A stretch of 64,000 nt of DNA, from contig JACPDX010000082.1 in NCBI GenBank assembly GCA_016183805.1, forward strand, positions 1 to 64,000, written 5' to 3'. A program made the translations under genes and the position numbers. Positions 51,484-60,357 of the stretch are shown piece after piece (position 1 is the stretch's first letter; the number at the start of each line of letters is the position of its first letter). This DNA comes from Bacteroidota bacterium. GTDB lineage: Bacteria > Bacteroidota > Bacteroidia > Flavobacteriales_E > Vicingaceae. The notes under the pieces were generated by a model. It worked only from the letters and a program-made list of their open reading frames with translations. It was not told the origin of the DNA and ran no database searches.

Positions 51484-54141
51484 TTAGAAATCATCACTTT
51501 TTTCGTATTCCTCTGCATCTGGTTTGGCTATTTTATCAATTAACTTTCCTAATCCTTTTTTCTCTTCGGTCTTCTGACTTCGGTCTTCTGACTTCTTGTT
51601 TCCTTCTTCACTCTTCCTCGTATCTTCCTCCCACTCAATTAAAAATCCATCTTTTTTAGGTTTTTTAGGGTCGGCTAAGGTGCTGTCTTTTTTAAACCAA
51701 CCAAATTCATCTTTCAAAATTTGTTTTAAGGTTCGTTTTTCTTCTTTGATATCATCGCTCCATTTTTCTTTTAAACTTTTAGTATCATAAGTTATTTTGT
51801 AGTTTTTAACCGTCCCGGTCATGTGTAAAAATAGTACAGCTTTTCCTAGCCCATCATCTTCAACATAACCAAATTCCGAATTTTCTTTCTTTTTCGATGT
51901 CGCTTTTTTCCACAACACATCATTCATCAGTAATTTAAAACGATAATCAATATCATTATCGAACGAATGTGTTCCAGAAATGGTTAAATCCAAAGCTGTA
52001 GATTTAATTTCGGTTTTTGGAATGTTAATCAATTGATTTTTTATCTCAATTTGTGTATGAAGCGTAGAAAATTTAATGTCGTTTAATTCGTTAATCTCAA
52101 TAAACTTACCCAATGCCAATGCAGGTTTGTAATTGATTAATTCGCCTTTATAAATGGCTAAATCGGCAAAAACATAAAGTTTGTCTTTGTTTAATTCCAA
52201 TTTTTTATTCCAAACTGAGGCAAATTGAACGGTGGTTGTAGCTACTCCTTTTATGTTTTCTCCAATAAAATACTCTTGTCCAAAATTTTCGAATTGATTA
52301 AACAATTCTCTAATGTTGATGGTTTTAATGTCTGCTGTACTTGTCATCGTAATTTCATCGGGAGCAGTATCATCCAAATTAAAATCGCCAGAAATTTTAC
52401 CGTTCATGGCATTAAAATTTACATTAGTGGCAGTAAATTGTTTGTTTTGAAGCGTTAATTGTGCTGTAAAATTTTCTGCTTTAAATTTTCTAAACATAAA
52501 CGTATCAACCTTTGCGTTGAGGTTAAACGACAGATTACTAGGAAGATTTAATGTGTAAACAGTATCTTTTTTAGAACTACTTTCATCTAATAAAAGTTCA
52601 TCTAAAATTATTTTTTTAGAATAAAAAGTAGCATTTACCAATAATTTTTGGTCGTCAATAAAAAGGTATGCCAACAGGTTTTTAAAACTACCGTTTAACT
52701 CAATATAATTGCTGTTGATGTTGGTGATTAACGAATCAATAATTATTTCGTTGTTGTTGAATTGGAACGAACCATTTAATCCGGTCAACAAATATGGATA
52801 ATTCATAAATTTTAAATTTCCATTGGTAATATGTATTCGACCAGTTGCTTTAAGTTGTTGTAAATCTTGTGCCTTGATGTTGGTAATTTCTTTAATATAT
52901 CCCGAATACGTTACATTCAAGTCCAATTGCCCACTTGCAATTTCAAGCGTATCGAGTTTAAAAAAGTTTTTTGCGGATAAAATATCAATGTTTGCGACGG
53001 AAGTGAATTCAATAAATGGATTGTTAAAATCTGTAATGGTATAATCTCCGGCAATGTGACCGGCTCCAAAATTGGCATTAAAATTTTGTAAAATCAATTT
53101 TGTTAAACTACCTTTTTTATTGGTGTAACTTCCTTTTACACTCAATTGAGTTAACGACAGTTCGGAAGTTTTTTCGAAAATTTCTCCATTTGAAACGTTG
53201 AAAGATGCTTCAAAATCCGGGTTTTCGGTAAACGAATAGTTGCCTTTTATAGTTGATTTGTAGGTAATATTTCCCTTTGTTTTATACGATTTTAATTTCT
53301 CTTGCTGCTCTGACGGAAACAACGAAAAAATAGATTCAATGGATAAATTATCACCTTCAGAAACAATGTTTAACATGGTGGAATTTTCTTTATCAATAAA
53401 ATTTCCTGATAAGTTAAAATTCAAATCTTCAATAGCAATCTTGCCATTTTCAATGGTGTATTTACCCGATTCCTGATTTACGGCTAACGAAGTAGTTAGT
53501 TTAATTTTTTTGTTCTTAATCCATTTTTGATTGTTGCTGTTGAGCTGTTGTAAAAGCAGTTTTGCGTCGGTTTTTAAGGTGTAATCCTTGTCGGAAAAAT
53601 TGCCCGATAAATTCAGTTGGTCAACTAAAATTAAAAAATCGAGTTGTTTATATTCGTTATCGGTTGATATAGAAATATTTTCAAAAACAAGTTTTGTAAG
53701 CTCGACTTTAAAAGGACTTTCGACAGAGGAGGTATCCTTTTTCCAGAAGTGAAAGTTGTCGTTTCCTTTTTTGTCGATTTTTAAATTCACAAACCCATTT
53801 TCAACGGCAATTTTTTTAATGACATAGTTTTTTTTGATGATGTCGATAATGTTGAACTGAAAATAAATGGACTTGATTTTAAACAAATCGGCTTTCTTCT
53901 TTTTCTCAACTACTTCATCAGCCCGAACGTTTTTAAACTCCAACGAAGCATAAGGGAATTTCTTAAAAACAGAAAAATTAATTTCTTCAATATCAACTTT
54001 GGTGTTAAGGTTGTTGTTTATTTCGGTAAGAATATAGTTTTTTACCTCATCTTCATAAAACGAGGAAATGTACCAACCCACACCAAAAAGTATGGAAATG
54101 ATTATAGCAAAGGTTATGGCAACTTTCTTATCTATTGACAT
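51484..54141 (-). CDS. AsmA-like membrane protein
   Basis: The 885-residue protein has one N-terminal membrane helix (about 8-26, VAITFAIIISILFGVGWYI). The AsmA-type start follows (ILTEINNNLNTKVDIEEINF, FPYASLEFKNVRADE), then a long repeated-strand body typical of TAM/AsmA proteins that shuttle lipids between membranes. The C-terminal 50 residues are charged and partly encoded by a short tandem DNA repeat (51565-51592: SEDRSQKTEEK). The homologous part ends near LKEKWSDDIKEEK, so the tail may be a late addition. Confidence 0.85.
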   Translation of the reverse strand: MSIDKKVAITFAIIISILFGVGWYISSFYEDEVKNYILTEINNNLNTKVDIEEINFSVFKKFPYASLEFKNVRADEVVEKKKKADLFKIKSIYFQFNIIDIIKKNYVIKKIAVENGFVNLKIDKKGNDNFHFWKKDTSSVESPFKVELTKLVFENISISTDNEYKQLDFLILVDQLNLSGNFSDKDYTLKTDAKLLLQQLNSNNQKWIKNKKIKLTTSLAVNQESGKYTIENGKIAIEDLNFNLSGNFIDKENSTMLNIVSEGDNLSIESIFSLFPSEQQEKLKSYKTKGNITYKSTIKGNYSFTENPDFEASFNVSNGEIFEKTSELSLTQLSVKGSYTNKKGSLTKLILQNFNANFGAGHIAGDYTITDFNNPFIEFTSVANIDILSAKNFFKLDTLEIASGQLDLNVTYSGYIKEITNIKAQDLQQLKATGRIHITNGNLKFMNYPYLLTGLNGSFQFNNNEIIIDSLITNINSNYIELNGSFKNLLAYLFIDDQKLLVNATFYSKKIILDELLLDESSSKKDTVYTLNLPSNLSFNLNAKVDTFMFRKFKAENFTAQLTLQNKQFTATNVNFNAMNGKISGDFNLDDTAPDEITMTSTADIKTINIRELFNQFENFGQEYFIGENIKGVATTTVQFASVWNKKLELNKDKLYVFADLAIYKGELINYKPALALGKFIEINELNDIKFSTLHTQIEIKNQLINIPKTEIKSTALDLTISGTHSFDNDIDYRFKLLMNDVLWKKATSKKKENSEFGYVEDDGLGKAVLFLHMTGTVKNYKITYDTKSLKEKWSDDIKEEKRTLKQILKDEFGWFKKDSTLADPKKPKKDGFLIEWEEDTRKSEEGNKKSEDRSQKTEEKKGLGKLIDKIAKPDAEEYEKSDDF
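51565..51592. repeat. 14-bp tandem repeat inside the AsmA-like gene 3' end
   Basis: TTCGGTCTTCTGAC occurs twice without a gap and continues as a partial third copy (TTCTTG). A related sequence (CCGTCTTCGGTCTTCC) is at the end of metG near 55494. In the protein it gives alternating Ser/Glu/Asp/Lys. Confidence 0.75.
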
Positions 54142-54154
54142 CTCACTTAATTAT

Positions 54155-54373
54155 TTCTCGCAGATTTCACAGATTCTCGCAGAGAAACTGTAATCAACAA
54201 GGTTGTTCTACAAACGTAAAAAATGAGTTTGTATTTTACTCAAAGGTAATGTTGTGATAGTTGTGAGAAATACTAAAGAAAATTTTTAATTAACAAATAA
54301 AAGTTATTTCTTGAATGTCTCTCGCAGATTACCACAGAAAGCATCAGCGTAAATCTCCGAAATCTGCGAGAAC
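54155..54373. repeat. Intergenic element with 13-bp perfect inverted ends (TTCTCGCAGATTT)
   Basis: TTCTCGCAGATTT (54155-54167) and AAATCTGCGAGAA (54361-54373) are exact reverse complements. Further TCTCGCAGAT copies lie inside (about 54175 and 54321). No gene lies in the 237-bp gap between the AsmA-like gene and the pseudouridine synthase gene. Confidence 0.8.
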
Positions 54374-54379
54374 AAAAAC

Positions 54380-55363
54380 TTACTTTGGTAACATTTTCAA
54401 GATATTTACTTCGTCTGATGTTAAGTAACGCCATTGGCCTCTGGCAATATCTTTTTTGGTTAACCCGGCAAAATAAACACGGTCGAGTTTTATGACTTCG
54501 TAACCTAAATGTTCAAAAATACGACGAACAATTCTGTTTTTGCCCGAATGAATTTCAATACCTATTTCTTTGCGGTCTTCGCCTTTTCCGACGTAATTTA
54601 CTACATCAGCTTTTATCCAGCCATCTTCCAATTCAATACCTTCGGCAATTTGTTTTAAATTGGCTTGAGATACATTTTTGTCGGTGGTTACCTGATATAT
54701 TTTTTTAATACCGTGTTTCGGGTGAGTTAATTTTTTTGTTAAATCACCGTCGTTGGTAAACATCAATACCCCTGTGGTTTCTCTATCTAATCGCCCAACC
54801 GGATAAACACGTTGTTTTAGTTTTCCAACTAATTGCATTACCGTTTTTCTACCTTGTGGGTCGCTTACTGAAGTGATAAAATTTTTAGGTTTATTCATCA
54901 CTAAATACACCTTTTTTTCGTGTTTAATGGATTCTCCACCAACGGTAACTTTGTCATCTAAACCAACTCTGGAACCCAATTCAATAACCGGAACTCCATT
55001 TACATGAACAGCACCGGACAGAATTAAATTATCGGCTTCTCTTCTCGAACAAACTCCAGCATTGGCAATGTAACGGTTTAATCGCATGGTGCCATCATCT
55101 ACTCTTTTTGGAGTTTTTACAGCAGGTTTATTAGGGTCGGTTTTGGTAAGCGGTTTTCTTTTAAAAGGAAGTTTAGAGCCAGTTCCTTCTTTTTTGAAAG
55201 AAGAAGTGGTTCGTGATTTCTTTTTGTCAGATGATTCTACTTTATCAGTGTCTTTTGCAAAAGTTTTCTTTTTGTCAAACGACTTAGGTTTTCCTTTATC
55301 TTTAGTAAAAGTTTTTTTTCTATCGGTAGCTTTCGGTTTATCGTTTCTTTTTCGGTTTTCCAT
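54380..55363 (-). CDS. Pseudouridine synthase of the RsuA/RluB family
   Basis: The 327-residue protein begins with a very basic low-complexity tail (1-88, rich in Lys, Thr and Ser). An S4 domain follows (about 92-140: MRLNRYIANAGVCSRREADN), then the catalytic domain with GRLDRETTGVLMFTNDGDL, in which the Asp of GRLDRETTG is the nucleophile. The C-terminus has GKNRIVRRIFEHLGYEV. It modifies rRNA uridine. RluB is likely, but the exact site cannot be told. Extended Lys-rich N-termini are common in Bacteroidota homologues. Confidence 0.9.
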   Translation of the reverse strand: MENRKRNDKPKATDRKKTFTKDKGKPKSFDKKKTFAKDTDKVESSDKKKSRTTSSFKKEGTGSKLPFKRKPLTKTDPNKPAVKTPKRVDDGTMRLNRYIANAGVCSRREADNLILSGAVHVNGVPVIELGSRVGLDDKVTVGGESIKHEKKVYLVMNKPKNFITSVSDPQGRKTVMQLVGKLKQRVYPVGRLDRETTGVLMFTNDGDLTKKLTHPKHGIKKIYQVTTDKNVSQANLKQIAEGIELEDGWIKADVVNYVGKGEDRKEIGIEIHSGKNRIVRRIFEHLGYEVIKLDRVYFAGLTKKDIARGQWRYLTSDEVNILKMLPK

Positions 55364-55392
55364 TGTTTTGTTAGTTATCAGTTTGAGGTTTA

Positions 55393-55470
55393 ACTCACCC
55401 CTCCAACTCCCCTCAAGGGGAGAGTGACCTCCGTTGTGGTTTCCTCCCTTAGGGAGGGTAGGGTGGGTGA
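55393..55470. repeat. GC-rich palindromic intergenic element (CTCACCCCTCC type)
   Basis: TCACCCCTCCAACTCCCC at the left faces TAGGGTGGGTGA at the right (55459-55470) as an imperfect inverted repeat. Two local hairpins are CTCCCC-TCAA-GGGGAG (55407-55422) and CCTCCCT-TAGGGAGG (55443-55457). It is strongly GC-rich against an AT-rich background, in the gap between metG and the pseudouridine synthase gene. Confidence 0.8.
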
Positions 55471-55516
55471 TTTTGTATTTAGTTTTTTAACATCCGTCTT
55501 CGGTCTTCCAACTTCT

Positions 55517-57559
55517 TTACTTTACCTCTCCACCATTATCCATGGCTTTTTCGGGAGAAATAAATGCTAAACTTCCTTCGTTATTTTCAGCCATTAAAAT
55601 CATTCCTTTCGATTCAATACCTCGAATTTTTCGTGGGGCTAAGTTTACCAGCATAGACACTTGTTTTCCAATCACGTCTTCGGGTTTATAGTGTTCTGCA
55701 ATGCCAGAAACTACGGTACGAATATCGATACCTGTGTCCACGGTAAGTTTTAATAATTTATCGGCATCAGGGTGTTTTTCGGCAGCCAAAATGGTGGCGA
55801 CTCTAATGTCCATTTTAGTAAAATCATCAAAAGTTATTTCTTCTTTCATAGGTTTTGCCTTTGGATTGGATTGTTTAACTGTGGGGTTCTTTAATTTTTC
55901 TATTTGTGCTTCAACAGCTTCGTCTTCTATTTTTTGGAATAACAATTCAGCAGCATTGAGTTGGTGTTGATTGGTTAAAACAGTTTCGTTTGTTGCATTC
56001 AAAAATTGTTTTATTCTGCTAGATGTTTTAGGTAAGAAAGGTTTGAAAATTTCACTCAACCCTAAGCACAATTGAAGAGAAACATTTAAAATAGTCTTTA
56101 CTCTGGTTTCATCTGTTTTTACCAATTTCCAAGGTTCGGTGTCCGCTAAATATTTATTCCCTAAACGGGCTAAAGTCATGGCTTCGGTTTGAGCATCTCT
56201 AAATCGGTAAGATTCAATTAGTTCATCAACCCTATTTTGGGTTGAAATTATTGCTTGTAATACTTGGTTGTCATAATCAGTCAACACCCCTTGTTCTGGA
56301 ACTTTTCCTTCAAAGTATTTATGAGTTAAAACAATAGAACGGTTTAAGAAATTTCCTAAAATAGCCACCAATTCGTTATTCACCCTTGCTTGAAAATCTT
56401 TCCAGGTAAATTCGCTGTCTTTGGTTTCAGGAGCAATAGACGTTAACACATAACGTAACTCGTCTTGTTTGTTCGGGAAATCTTCTAAATATTCGTGTAA
56501 CCAAACCGCCCAGTTACGTGAGGTAGAAATTTTATCGCCTTCCAGGTTTAAAAACTCATTGGCAGGCACATTGGTTGGCAAAATAAAGTCGCCGTGTTCT
56601 TTTAAAATGATGGGGAAAATAATTCCATGAAAAACAATGTTGTCTTTTCCAATAAAATGAATCAACTGTGTGTTGCTGTCTTTCCAATAGTCTTCCCAAT
56701 TTTTACTGTTGTCGGCAGCCCATTGTTTGGTTGCAGAAATGTATCCAATGGGAGCATCAAACCAAACGTACAACACTTTTCCTTCACCACCTTCAACAGG
56801 AACTTTTACGCCCCAATCTAAATCACGGGTTATCGAACGAGGTTGCAAACCGTTGTCAATCCAACTTTTGCACTGTCCAATTACTTGTTTACGCCATTTA
56901 GTAGGATCGTGCTGTTGTTTACCATCTAAAATACCGGTTTCTATCCATGTTTTTAGCCATTTTTCGTGTTTGTTCATGGGTAAAAACCAGTGGGTGGTTT
57001 CTTTTAAAACAGGGGTTTTCCCACTCAAGGTAGAAATAGGGTTAATCAATTCGTTGGCATTTAAACTTGACCCACATTTTTCGCATTGGTCGCCATAAGC
57101 TCCTGCCGAATTACATTTCGGACAAGTTCCTGTAACATACCTATCGGCTAAAAACTGTTGGTGTTCTTGGTCGAAAAACTGATTTGTAGTTTCTTGAGTA
57201 AAACTTCCTTTGTCGTATAAATCTTTAAAAATTTGAGAAGCTGTTTCGTGGTGTAATTTGGAAGAAGTTCTGTGGTAAATATCGAAATCGATACCAAAAT
57301 CGGCAAAGGATTTTTTAATGATTTCATGGTTTTTATCTACAATTTCTTGAGGTGTACAATCTTCTTTTTTTGCTCGTAAGGTAATGGCAGCACCATGTTC
57401 GTCCGACCCACAAATAAAAGCCACATCGTTTCCTTTTGCTTTTAAATATCGAACAAAAATATCAGCAGGTAAATAAGCTCCTGCCAAATGTCCTAGATGT
57501 AAAGGACCATTGGCATAAGGCAAAGCAGCGGTAATCGTATATCTTTTTTTTTCTTCCAT
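55517..57559 (-). CDS. metG: Methionine-tRNA ligase
   Basis: The 680-residue class I synthetase has the HIGH motif in [17 protein letters not shown] (H-L-G-H), a zinc knuckle ([18 protein letters not shown], about 140-157), the KMSKS equivalent KISTS in [11 protein letters not shown], an anticodon-binding helical domain and a C-terminal EMAP/tRNA-binding OB fold (580-680: [20 protein letters not shown]). The lysine of the second motif is kept but the pattern is KISTS. Length and domain order match bacterial MetRS with a C-terminal dimerisation domain. It charges tRNA-Met for initiation and elongation. Confidence 0.97.
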   Translation of the reverse strand: MEEKKRYTITAALPYANGPLHLGHLAGAYLPADIFVRYLKAKGNDVAFICGSDEHGAAITLRAKKEDCTPQEIVDKNHEIIKKSFADFGIDFDIYHRTSSKLHHETASQIFKDLYDKGSFTQETTNQFFDQEHQQFLADRYVTGTCPKCNSAGAYGDQCEKCGSSLNANELINPISTLSGKTPVLKETTHWFLPMNKHEKWLKTWIETGILDGKQQHDPTKWRKQVIGQCKSWIDNGLQPRSITRDLDWGVKVPVEGGEGKVLYVWFDAPIGYISATKQWAADNSKNWEDYWKDSNTQLIHFIGKDNIVFHGIIFPIILKEHGDFILPTNVPANEFLNLEGDKISTSRNWAVWLHEYLEDFPNKQDELRYVLTSIAPETKDSEFTWKDFQARVNNELVAILGNFLNRSIVLTHKYFEGKVPEQGVLTDYDNQVLQAIISTQNRVDELIESYRFRDAQTEAMTLARLGNKYLADTEPWKLVKTDETRVKTILNVSLQLCLGLSEIFKPFLPKTSSRIKQFLNATNETVLTNQHQLNAAELLFQKIEDEAVEAQIEKLKNPTVKQSNPKAKPMKEEITFDDFTKMDIRVATILAAEKHPDADKLLKLTVDTGIDIRTVVSGIAEHYKPEDVIGKQVSMLVNLAPRKIRGIESKGMILMAENNEGSLAFISPEKAMDNGGEVK

Positions 57560-57607
57560 AAAACCAATATGCCGTAGTGTTATACAGCAAGATTATTTAA
57601 CTTCGTG

Positions 57608-57615
57608 CAAAAGTA
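57608..57615 (-). promoter_or_regulatory. -7 box TACTTTTG for metG
   Basis: Read on the minus strand, TACTTTTG matches TAnnTTTG exactly, 49 bp before the metG ATG. No convincing -33 TTG is seen. It lies in the divergent gap to the LD-carboxypeptidase gene. Confidence 0.5.
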
Positions 57616-57641
57616 CATTTAGTATTGATAATATTGATAAG

Positions 57642-58547
57642 ATGTTCATGGAAAAACCATCAACTTTACAAAAAGGCGATAAAATAGCCTTGATTTCTAC
57701 TGCCCGCAAGATTTCTTTACAGGAATTAGAACCAGCAATTTCTACCCTAAAATTGTGGGGTTTGGAACCTGTTTTTGGTAAAAATTTGTTCAATGCAAAT
57801 CATCAGTTTGCTGGAACTGCTAAAGATAGAACTGCTGATTTGCAAGAAGCATTGGATAACCCCGAAATTAAAGCTGTACTTTGTGTTAGGGGTGGCTACG
57901 GAACAGTTCAATTGATTGATTCGATAGATTTTTCCAACTTCAAAAAAAATCCAAAATGGATTATAGGTTACAGCGATGTAACGGTTTTGCATAATCATAT
58001 CAATAAAAATATTGGTGTACAAACATTACATGCCACCATGCCCATTAATTTCACCACCAACACCAAAGAAGCATTAGAATCGTTAAAAGAAGTTTTGTTT
58101 GGAGCATTGCCAATTTATACTGTTGAACACCATGAGTTGAATAGAACTGGTGAAACAAAAGGCGAATTGGTTGGCGGAAATTTATCCATTATTTATAGTT
58201 TAACAGGAACTTCTTCGCAGCTCGATACCAAGGGTAAAATATTGTTTCTGGAAGATTTAGACGAATACCTTTATCACATCGACCGTATGATGATAAACTT
58301 GAAAAGAGCAGGAATGTTAGCTGATTTAAAAGGATTAATTATTGGCGGAATGAGCGACATGAAAGACAATACCGTTCCTTTTGGTAAAACTGCTCAGGAA
58401 ATTATTTTTGAGACAGTAAAGGAATACCTATACCCCGTTTGTTTTGATTTTCCTGCGGGACACATTAACGATAACCGAGCTTTAATGATGGGTTGGGAAG
58501 TAGATTTGTTGGTCGGTAAAGAGTTGACAACGTTAGAGTTTAAATAA
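57642..58547 (+). CDS. LD-carboxypeptidase (peptidase family S66)
   Basis: The 301-residue protein has the S66 pattern: IALISTARKIS, VRGGYGTVQLID, the nucleophile Ser in WIIGYSDVTVL (about 114), the catalytic Glu region (KILFLEDLDEYLYHIDRMMI) and the catalytic His in FPAGHINDNRALMMG. It removes the terminal D-amino acid from murein tetrapeptides or related peptides during cell-wall recycling. No signal peptide, so cytoplasmic. ATG 57642 or 57648 may be used. yraN follows after 6 bp. Confidence 0.93.
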   Translation: MFMEKPSTLQKGDKIALISTARKISLQELEPAISTLKLWGLEPVFGKNLFNANHQFAGTAKDRTADLQEALDNPEIKAVLCVRGGYGTVQLIDSIDFSNFKKNPKWIIGYSDVTVLHNHINKNIGVQTLHATMPINFTTNTKEALESLKEVLFGALPIYTVEHHELNRTGETKGELVGGNLSIIYSLTGTSSQLDTKGKILFLEDLDEYLYHIDRMMINLKRAGMLADLKGLIIGGMSDMKDNTVPFGKTAQEIIFETVKEYLYPVCFDFPAGHINDNRALMMGWEVDLLVGKELTTLEFK

Positions 58548-58553
58548 ACACCC

Positions 58554-58919
58554 TTGGCAGAACACAACATATTAGGAAAAAAAGGCGAAGAGTTGGCTGT
58601 TCAATTTTTGGAGCATTTAGGCTACCAAATTATTGCTGTAAATTGGCACGAGAAAAAATTTGAAATAGACATTATTGCTCAAGACCAAAACCAATTGGTA
58701 TTTGTAGAGGTAAAAACTAGAAATACCGACTATTTTGGTAATCCAGCCGAAGCTGTAACTTCAACAAAACAAAAACATTTGGTGGAAGGTGCAAATTACT
58801 ACATCGAAAAACACGACATTGATTTAGAATGTCGGTTTGATGTAATGGCAGTAATTTTCAACAACAATCAACAAAAAATAGAACATTTTAAAGATGCTTT
58901 CTATCCCGAATTGGATTGA
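58554..58919 (+). CDS. YraN family (UPF0102) nuclease-like protein
   Basis: The 121-residue protein uses TTG as start and shows the family pattern GKKGEELAVQFLEHLGYQII, KKFEIDIIAQDQNQLVFVEV-K and FGNPAEAVTSTKQKHL. The D-(x)n-EVK arrangement is that of restriction-endonuclease-like folds, but a cellular function is not established. It follows the LD-carboxypeptidase gene closely and ends 1 bp from the end of the convergent outer-membrane protein gene. Confidence 0.9.
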   Translation: MAEHNILGKKGEELAVQFLEHLGYQIIAVNWHEKKFEIDIIAQDQNQLVFVEVKTRNTDYFGNPAEAVTSTKQKHLVEGANYYIEKHDIDLECRFDVMAVIFNNNQQKIEHFKDAFYPELD

Positions 58920-58920
58920 G

Positions 58921-59418
58921 TTATAATTTGAATGAAACTCCTATTTTACCACCAGAAGTAGCATTTCCTCCACCAAGTTCTAGATTAATACCAAACCTAT
59001 CGCTAAAATAATAACGACCACCTATTTGTAAACCCAAACCAAGTCCTGATGCTCTATTACCAGCGTAACCAGATGGTGAGTTCCAAATATAAAAACCTAC
59101 ATTTAAACCACCATAAACATCCCAAACAGGCTCTATTCCTAATATTCTGTTAAAGTGATAATTACCATTTCCGGAGATGCCAATAATGGTAAAACCGTAT
59201 TTCGAACCAATATACGTTTCATTATAAGAACGGTAAGAACCTTCTGCACCAATGGTAATGTCTTCATGAATTCCGTAGTCAAAACCAACATAAACTGGTA
59301 TTCCCCAGCCAGAAAATCCAAGACCAGCATTAATTTGAGCTTGCCCTTTTTCTATTGGGTTTTGAGCAAACAATATGGATGATAAAGCTAAACAAGCAAC
59401 CAATAGGTAATTTTTCAT
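58921..59418 (-). CDS. Outer-membrane beta-barrel protein
   Basis: The 165-residue protein has a signal peptide (1-18, ending LFAQ) and alternating amphipathic strands rich in Gly and Tyr (INAGLGFSGWGIPVYVGFDY, GLGLGLQIGGRYYFSDRFGI), ending in Phe-Lys-Leu. This fits an eight-stranded OmpA/OmpW-like barrel. A ligand or transport role cannot be told. Confidence 0.8.
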   Translation of the reverse strand: MKNYLLVACLALSSILFAQNPIEKGQAQINAGLGFSGWGIPVYVGFDYGIHEDITIGAEGSYRSYNETYIGSKYGFTIIGISGNGNYHFNRILGIEPVWDVYGGLNVGFYIWNSPSGYAGNRASGLGLGLQIGGRYYFSDRFGINLELGGGNATSGGKIGVSFKL

Positions 59419-59447
59419 ATTTATATGTTTTAAGTTTTAAAGAAGAG

Positions 59448-59455
59448 CAAAATTA
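59448..59455 (-). promoter_or_regulatory. -7 box TAATTTTG for the outer-membrane protein gene
   Basis: On the minus strand, TAATTTTG fits TAnnTTTG exactly and is 30 bp before the ATG at 59418. No clear -33 element is visible. Confidence 0.45.
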
Positions 59456-59466
59456 GGATTATTTTT

Positions 59467-60357
59467 TTAAAATCCTCTTTGATAATTTGAACGTAAATTG
59501 GCAATTTCAGGGTGATTCAAAGCTGTTTTTATTTGTTGAAGAAATAAAGGTTTATCTTTTCCCAATATACCCTTTAATACCAAATAGTTAGAAGCGTGGT
59601 CGCTTCTAAAAATGGTTTCGTTCAAGTCTAAATGCTGCATAAAAGTTTGCATTTCGATAAACAATTCTGGTAAAATCATCGGAACATATTCTCCCAAAAA
59701 TCTGTTTTTAAAATGTTCCAAACCTTTATAGGTTGTTAAAACCAGCGTGGAAGCATATTTTGGTTGTGTTTCGTTCAATACTTTGGCAGAATTTTTAGCA
59801 TGTTGTTCGCTCAATAATTTACCTCCAGCACCATTGATAATCATCACCGAAGAATTGATTCCAACGTTTTTTGCTTTGTTTAATCCCTCCACAATGGTAT
59901 TAAAAGTTTCGCCTTTTTGTAGGCTGTTTAACACTTGGTCGTCGCCCGATTCTATGCCGACATACAATAAATCTAAACCGGCATTTTTTAATTCTTCCAA
60001 TTCCTGAACAGATTTTCTAATGATGTTAGTTGGCGTTGCATAAGTAGATATGCGTTGTAATTTTGGAAAGGTATTTTTTAGTTTTGTTAAAATACGTAAA
60101 AGTCGCTCAGTTGATAAAACCAAAGGGTCTCCATCGGCCAAAAATACTTTTCTAACTTCATCTCTGTAAGGAATAAAAGTATCAATATCTTTAAAAACAT
60201 CTTCTTCTTTTCGTGCTTTAAATTGTTTTGAAGTGTACATTTCGCAAAACGCACATTTGTTGTACGAACAGCCTAAAGTAATTTGAATAATTATCGAATA
60301 AGCCTCACTGGGTGGACGAAACAAAGGCTCATCATAACTTATGGGGTAGTGGTACAT
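59467..60357 (-). CDS. Radical SAM protein
   Basis: The 296-residue protein has its iron-sulphur cluster motif in LGCSYNKCAFCEMY (C30, C35, C38; CX4CX2C spacing). The radical SAM core has KVFLADGDPLVLS and LLYVGIESGDDQVL. It resembles small Elp3/HemN-like radical SAM proteins of unknown substrate. Its start overlaps the stop of the helicase gene by one base, so the two are co-transcribed. Confidence 0.85.
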   Translation of the reverse strand: MYHYPISYDEPLFRPPSEAYSIIIQITLGCSYNKCAFCEMYTSKQFKARKEEDVFKDIDTFIPYRDEVRKVFLADGDPLVLSTERLLRILTKLKNTFPKLQRISTYATPTNIIRKSVQELEELKNAGLDLLYVGIESGDDQVLNSLQKGETFNTIVEGLNKAKNVGINSSVMIINGAGGKLLSEQHAKNSAKVLNETQPKYASTLVLTTYKGLEHFKNRFLGEYVPMILPELFIEMQTFMQHLDLNETIFRSDHASNYLVLKGILGKDKPLFLQQIKTALNHPEIANLRSNYQRGF

